A stretch of 5,682 bases of DNA from assembly GCA_945926705.1 (NCBI GenBank), contig CAMEMA010000072.1, forward strand, positions 1 to 5,682. The letters run 5' to 3'. The stretch is from an uncultured Clostridia bacterium. GTDB taxonomy: Bacteria > Bacillota > Clostridia > Oscillospirales > Acutalibacteraceae. Each line of letters opens with the position of its first letter. Positions within the stretch are counted from its first letter, which is position 1. Position numbers and translations under genes: made by a program. A model generated the notes under the pieces. The model did not search any database. It was not told the DNA's origin and saw nothing but the letters and a program-made list of their open reading frames with translations. Below are positions 4,707 through 5,682 of the stretch, piece after piece.

Positions 4707-4756
4707 TTGACAAAAATTTTACGGGCATGAAAGCATGCTAAAAATATTTTTGTCAA
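4707..4756. repeat. 50-bp palindrome, copy 5
   Basis: TTGACAAAAATTTT, ACGG, GCATG-AAAG-CATGC, then an 18-bp arm ending ATTTTTGTCAA. It differs from copy 2 by only a few bases although the two lie about 2.7 kb apart, and it precedes the promoter of the 264-aa gene. Confidence 0.9.
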
Positions 4757-4794
4757 GTAGTTTTTTATTAAAATTATAAGGTTAAGTATAACGC

Positions 4795-4830
4795 ATTTAA
4801 AAACACTATATTTTATTATTGTTTTTAAAT
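4795..4830. repeat. AT-rich inverted repeat
   Basis: Perfect 11-bp arms ATTTAAAAACA (4795-4805) and TGTTTTTAAAT (4820-4830) around a 14-nt centre. There is no clear T run on either side beyond the arms, so it is not a standard terminator. Confidence 0.6.
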
Positions 4831-4858
4831 ATTAATTCTCCGCTATCTCCGTACCCGT

Positions 4859-4918
4859 TTATTAAGAGTTTATAGTGTTTCAGTATAATTTTACTATACT
4901 ACTATAAACTCTTAATAA
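4859..4918. repeat. Long hairpin after the 86-aa gene
   Basis: 18-bp perfect arms (4859-4876 with 4901-4918, core ATTAAGAGTTTATAGT), a 5-nt bulge on one side, then a further 6-bp stem AGTATA / TATACT with a 7-nt loop. It starts 9 bases past the stop at 4927, where other genes have a terminator. On the minus strand it is followed by AACGGGTACGG rather than Ts, so it may be a processing or stability element, a structured RNA or a recombination site. Confidence 0.6.
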
Positions 4919-4926
4919 TAGGCTTG

Positions 4927-5187
4927 CTATGCCCCTAAAAATCCGTTTTTAGATAAATACTTATATGCTTTATTATATAACTTGTTTATTTTATTATTGT
5001 TTTTATACTCTTGTATTGTATGAATTGCACAAACTTCAAAATACCCTGTAAGCATGAGGATTGGAAGTTCTGGTTTATTCTTATTACTTTCTATTTGTTT
5101 TTCAATTAAGTATTGCTTGCATACTCTAACAATACTTTCAATTTTAAAGCTTGAAAATTCTTCTTCTAATGTTTGTTTTGCTACCAT
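4927..5187 (-). CDS. 86-aa hypothetical protein
   Basis: A small, basic, probably all-helical protein that I do not recognise. It begins MVAKQTLEEEFSSFK, has a helix with VRVCKQYLIEKQIE at about 21-34, a short hydrophobic stretch LPILMLTGYFEVCAIHTI at 41-58 that is too mixed for a confident membrane segment, and ends with a Lys/Tyr/Asn-rich helix and NGFLGA. The start is supported by GCGAGG upstream of the ATG at 5185-5187 and the promoter at 5232-5261. No terminator separates it from the gene before it, so read-through from that gene is likely. Downstream come the long hairpin and palindrome copy 5. Confidence 0.72.
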   Translation of the reverse strand: MVAKQTLEEEFSSFKIESIVRVCKQYLIEKQIESNKNKPELPILMLTGYFEVCAIHTIQEYKNNNKINKLYNKAYKYLSKNGFLGA

Positions 5188-5231
5188 AATTTTTTATAAC
5201 CTCGCTTTTTAATTTTACTACTACATTTATT

Positions 5232-5261
5232 ATTATACTATATAACTATATTAATTTGCAA
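5232..5261 (-). promoter_or_regulatory. Promoter of the 86-aa gene
   Basis: TTGCAA (5256-5261), 18-bp spacer, TATAAT (5232-5237). The -35 box lies only 9 bp beyond the stop codon of the 106-aa gene (5271-5273). The upstream block, terminator and palindrome found at the other junctions are all missing. Confidence 0.82.
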
Positions 5262-5270
5262 ATACTTTTT

Positions 5271-5591
5271 TTATTCTATGCTAACGAGTTCAGTTTTAAA
5301 TTTTGTATCTCCGCAATAAGAGAGAATTTCAACTTCATCAGCGTCTATAATTTCGTCGTTTGCATATTCTGCAGGAAGCACGTCGATGAAATAATCCGTA
5401 ACATCAAAAGTATCCATTTTTTCCATTTTTTCAAAAATACGTTCTTCAGCATCAGCTTTTAAATAAATATCAGATCTGTAATTTTCTGCTGGAGCATGAA
5501 GCTCAACGTCAAATTGTGTTTTAATAGTAATTTTCTTGTAATTACTACTTAAGTGACCTGTCCATTTAATAATTAAATTGTGTTCAAACAT
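5271..5591 (-). CDS. 106-aa acidic hypothetical protein
   Basis: A small, soluble, strongly acidic protein without a recognised family. The first part (NLIIKWTGHLSSNYKKITIK) suggests beta strands. The centre is helical and charged (ADAEERIFEKMEKMD at about 46-60), followed by the acidic VLPAEYANDEIIDADEVEIL at 71-90 and a C-terminal strand. The charge would suit a DNA-mimic or small inhibitor, but that is speculation. The ATG at 5589-5591 follows GAGGAG by 9 nt, and a promoter lies at 5624-5653. The following gene's promoter begins immediately after the stop, with no terminator between, so the two may be partly co-transcribed. Confidence 0.75.
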   Translation of the reverse strand: MFEHNLIIKWTGHLSSNYKKITIKTQFDVELHAPAENYRSDIYLKADAEERIFEKMEKMDTFDVTDYFIDVLPAEYANDEIIDADEVEILSYCGDTKFKTELVSIE

Positions 5592-5623
5592 GCTTTTAAC
5601 TCCTCTTTTCCTTTACATTTATA

Positions 5624-5653
5624 ATTATACTACATGTATGTGTTAATTTACAA
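5624..5653 (-). promoter_or_regulatory. Promoter of the 106-aa gene
   Basis: TTGTAA (5648-5653), 18-bp spacer, TATAAT (5624-5629). The -35 and -10 boxes and spacing match the other six. The rest of the upstream region to the window edge has no copy of the conserved block. Confidence 0.8.
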
Positions 5654-5682
5654 GTAACAATTTATTAAGATAATTTTATATA

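Noticed and set aside
1067..4756. Palindromes as a CRISPR array
   Set aside because: The copies are 0.6-2 kb apart with genes between them, in both orientations, with no regular spacers and no cas genes.
1067..4756. Palindromes as classical integron attC sites
   Set aside because: The GTTRRRY and RYYYAAC core boxes are absent, no integrase is in the window, and units carry their own promoters. Only the broader idea of a recombination site is kept.
5256..5462. 68-codon plus-strand frame, Phe-rich
   Set aside because: Antisense to the 106-aa gene and begins inside the promoter of the 86-aa gene.

Overview
The window is strongly AT-rich. It looks like accessory DNA (plasmid, prophage or integrated mobile element) from a low-GC bacterium of the Bacillota type. 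The evidence is AAGGAG-type ribosome binding sites, sigma-A-like promoters, A/T-ending codons, intrinsic terminators, and a run of very small orphan genes with one recognisable antirestriction-type protein. The exact host cannot be named. No integrase, transposase, replication, tRNA or rRNA gene is visible.

Every credible gene is on the minus strand, so transcription runs right to left. In that order the genes are: an acidic 106-aa protein (5271-5591); an 86-aa protein (4927-5187); a 264-aa conserved-looking protein (3794-4588); a two-gene unit of 53 aa (3181-3342) and a 113-aa coiled-coil protein (2770-3111); a 111-aa DUF6876-like protein (2194-2529); an approximately 236-aa protein split by one frameshift (1182-1891); and an ArdC-like antirestriction protein with a zinc-peptidase HExxH motif (148-933).

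The most striking aspect is the architecture between genes. Most units are self-contained cassettes that repeat the same order: promoter, gene, GC-richer terminator hairpin, palindrome, next promoter. Seven promoters share TATAAT, a TTGTAA or TTGCAA -35 box and an invariant 18-bp spacer. In four of them about 77 bp, from the -10 box upstream, is nearly identical. Four palindromes are each exactly 50 bp (1067-1116, 2021-2070, 2651-2700, 4707-4756), with TTGACAAAAAT / ATTTTTGTCAA ends and an inner GCATG-4 nt-CATGC. A 39-bp deletion form (3472-3510) and a half copy (3546-3568) mark what looks like a collapsed cassette.

A second repeat of about 80 bp lies just past the terminators of ardC (2-83) and of the 264-aa gene (3631-3717). 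Several 3' untranslated regions carry sequences complementary to ribosome binding sites of the same gene set, most clearly 3781-3790 and 2121-2135.

The shared promoters imply co-expression of the whole set, probably as early or establishment functions of a mobile element in which ArdC protects incoming DNA. The palindromes could be operators, partition-type sites, or recombination sites of a cassette system. The sequence alone does not decide which.
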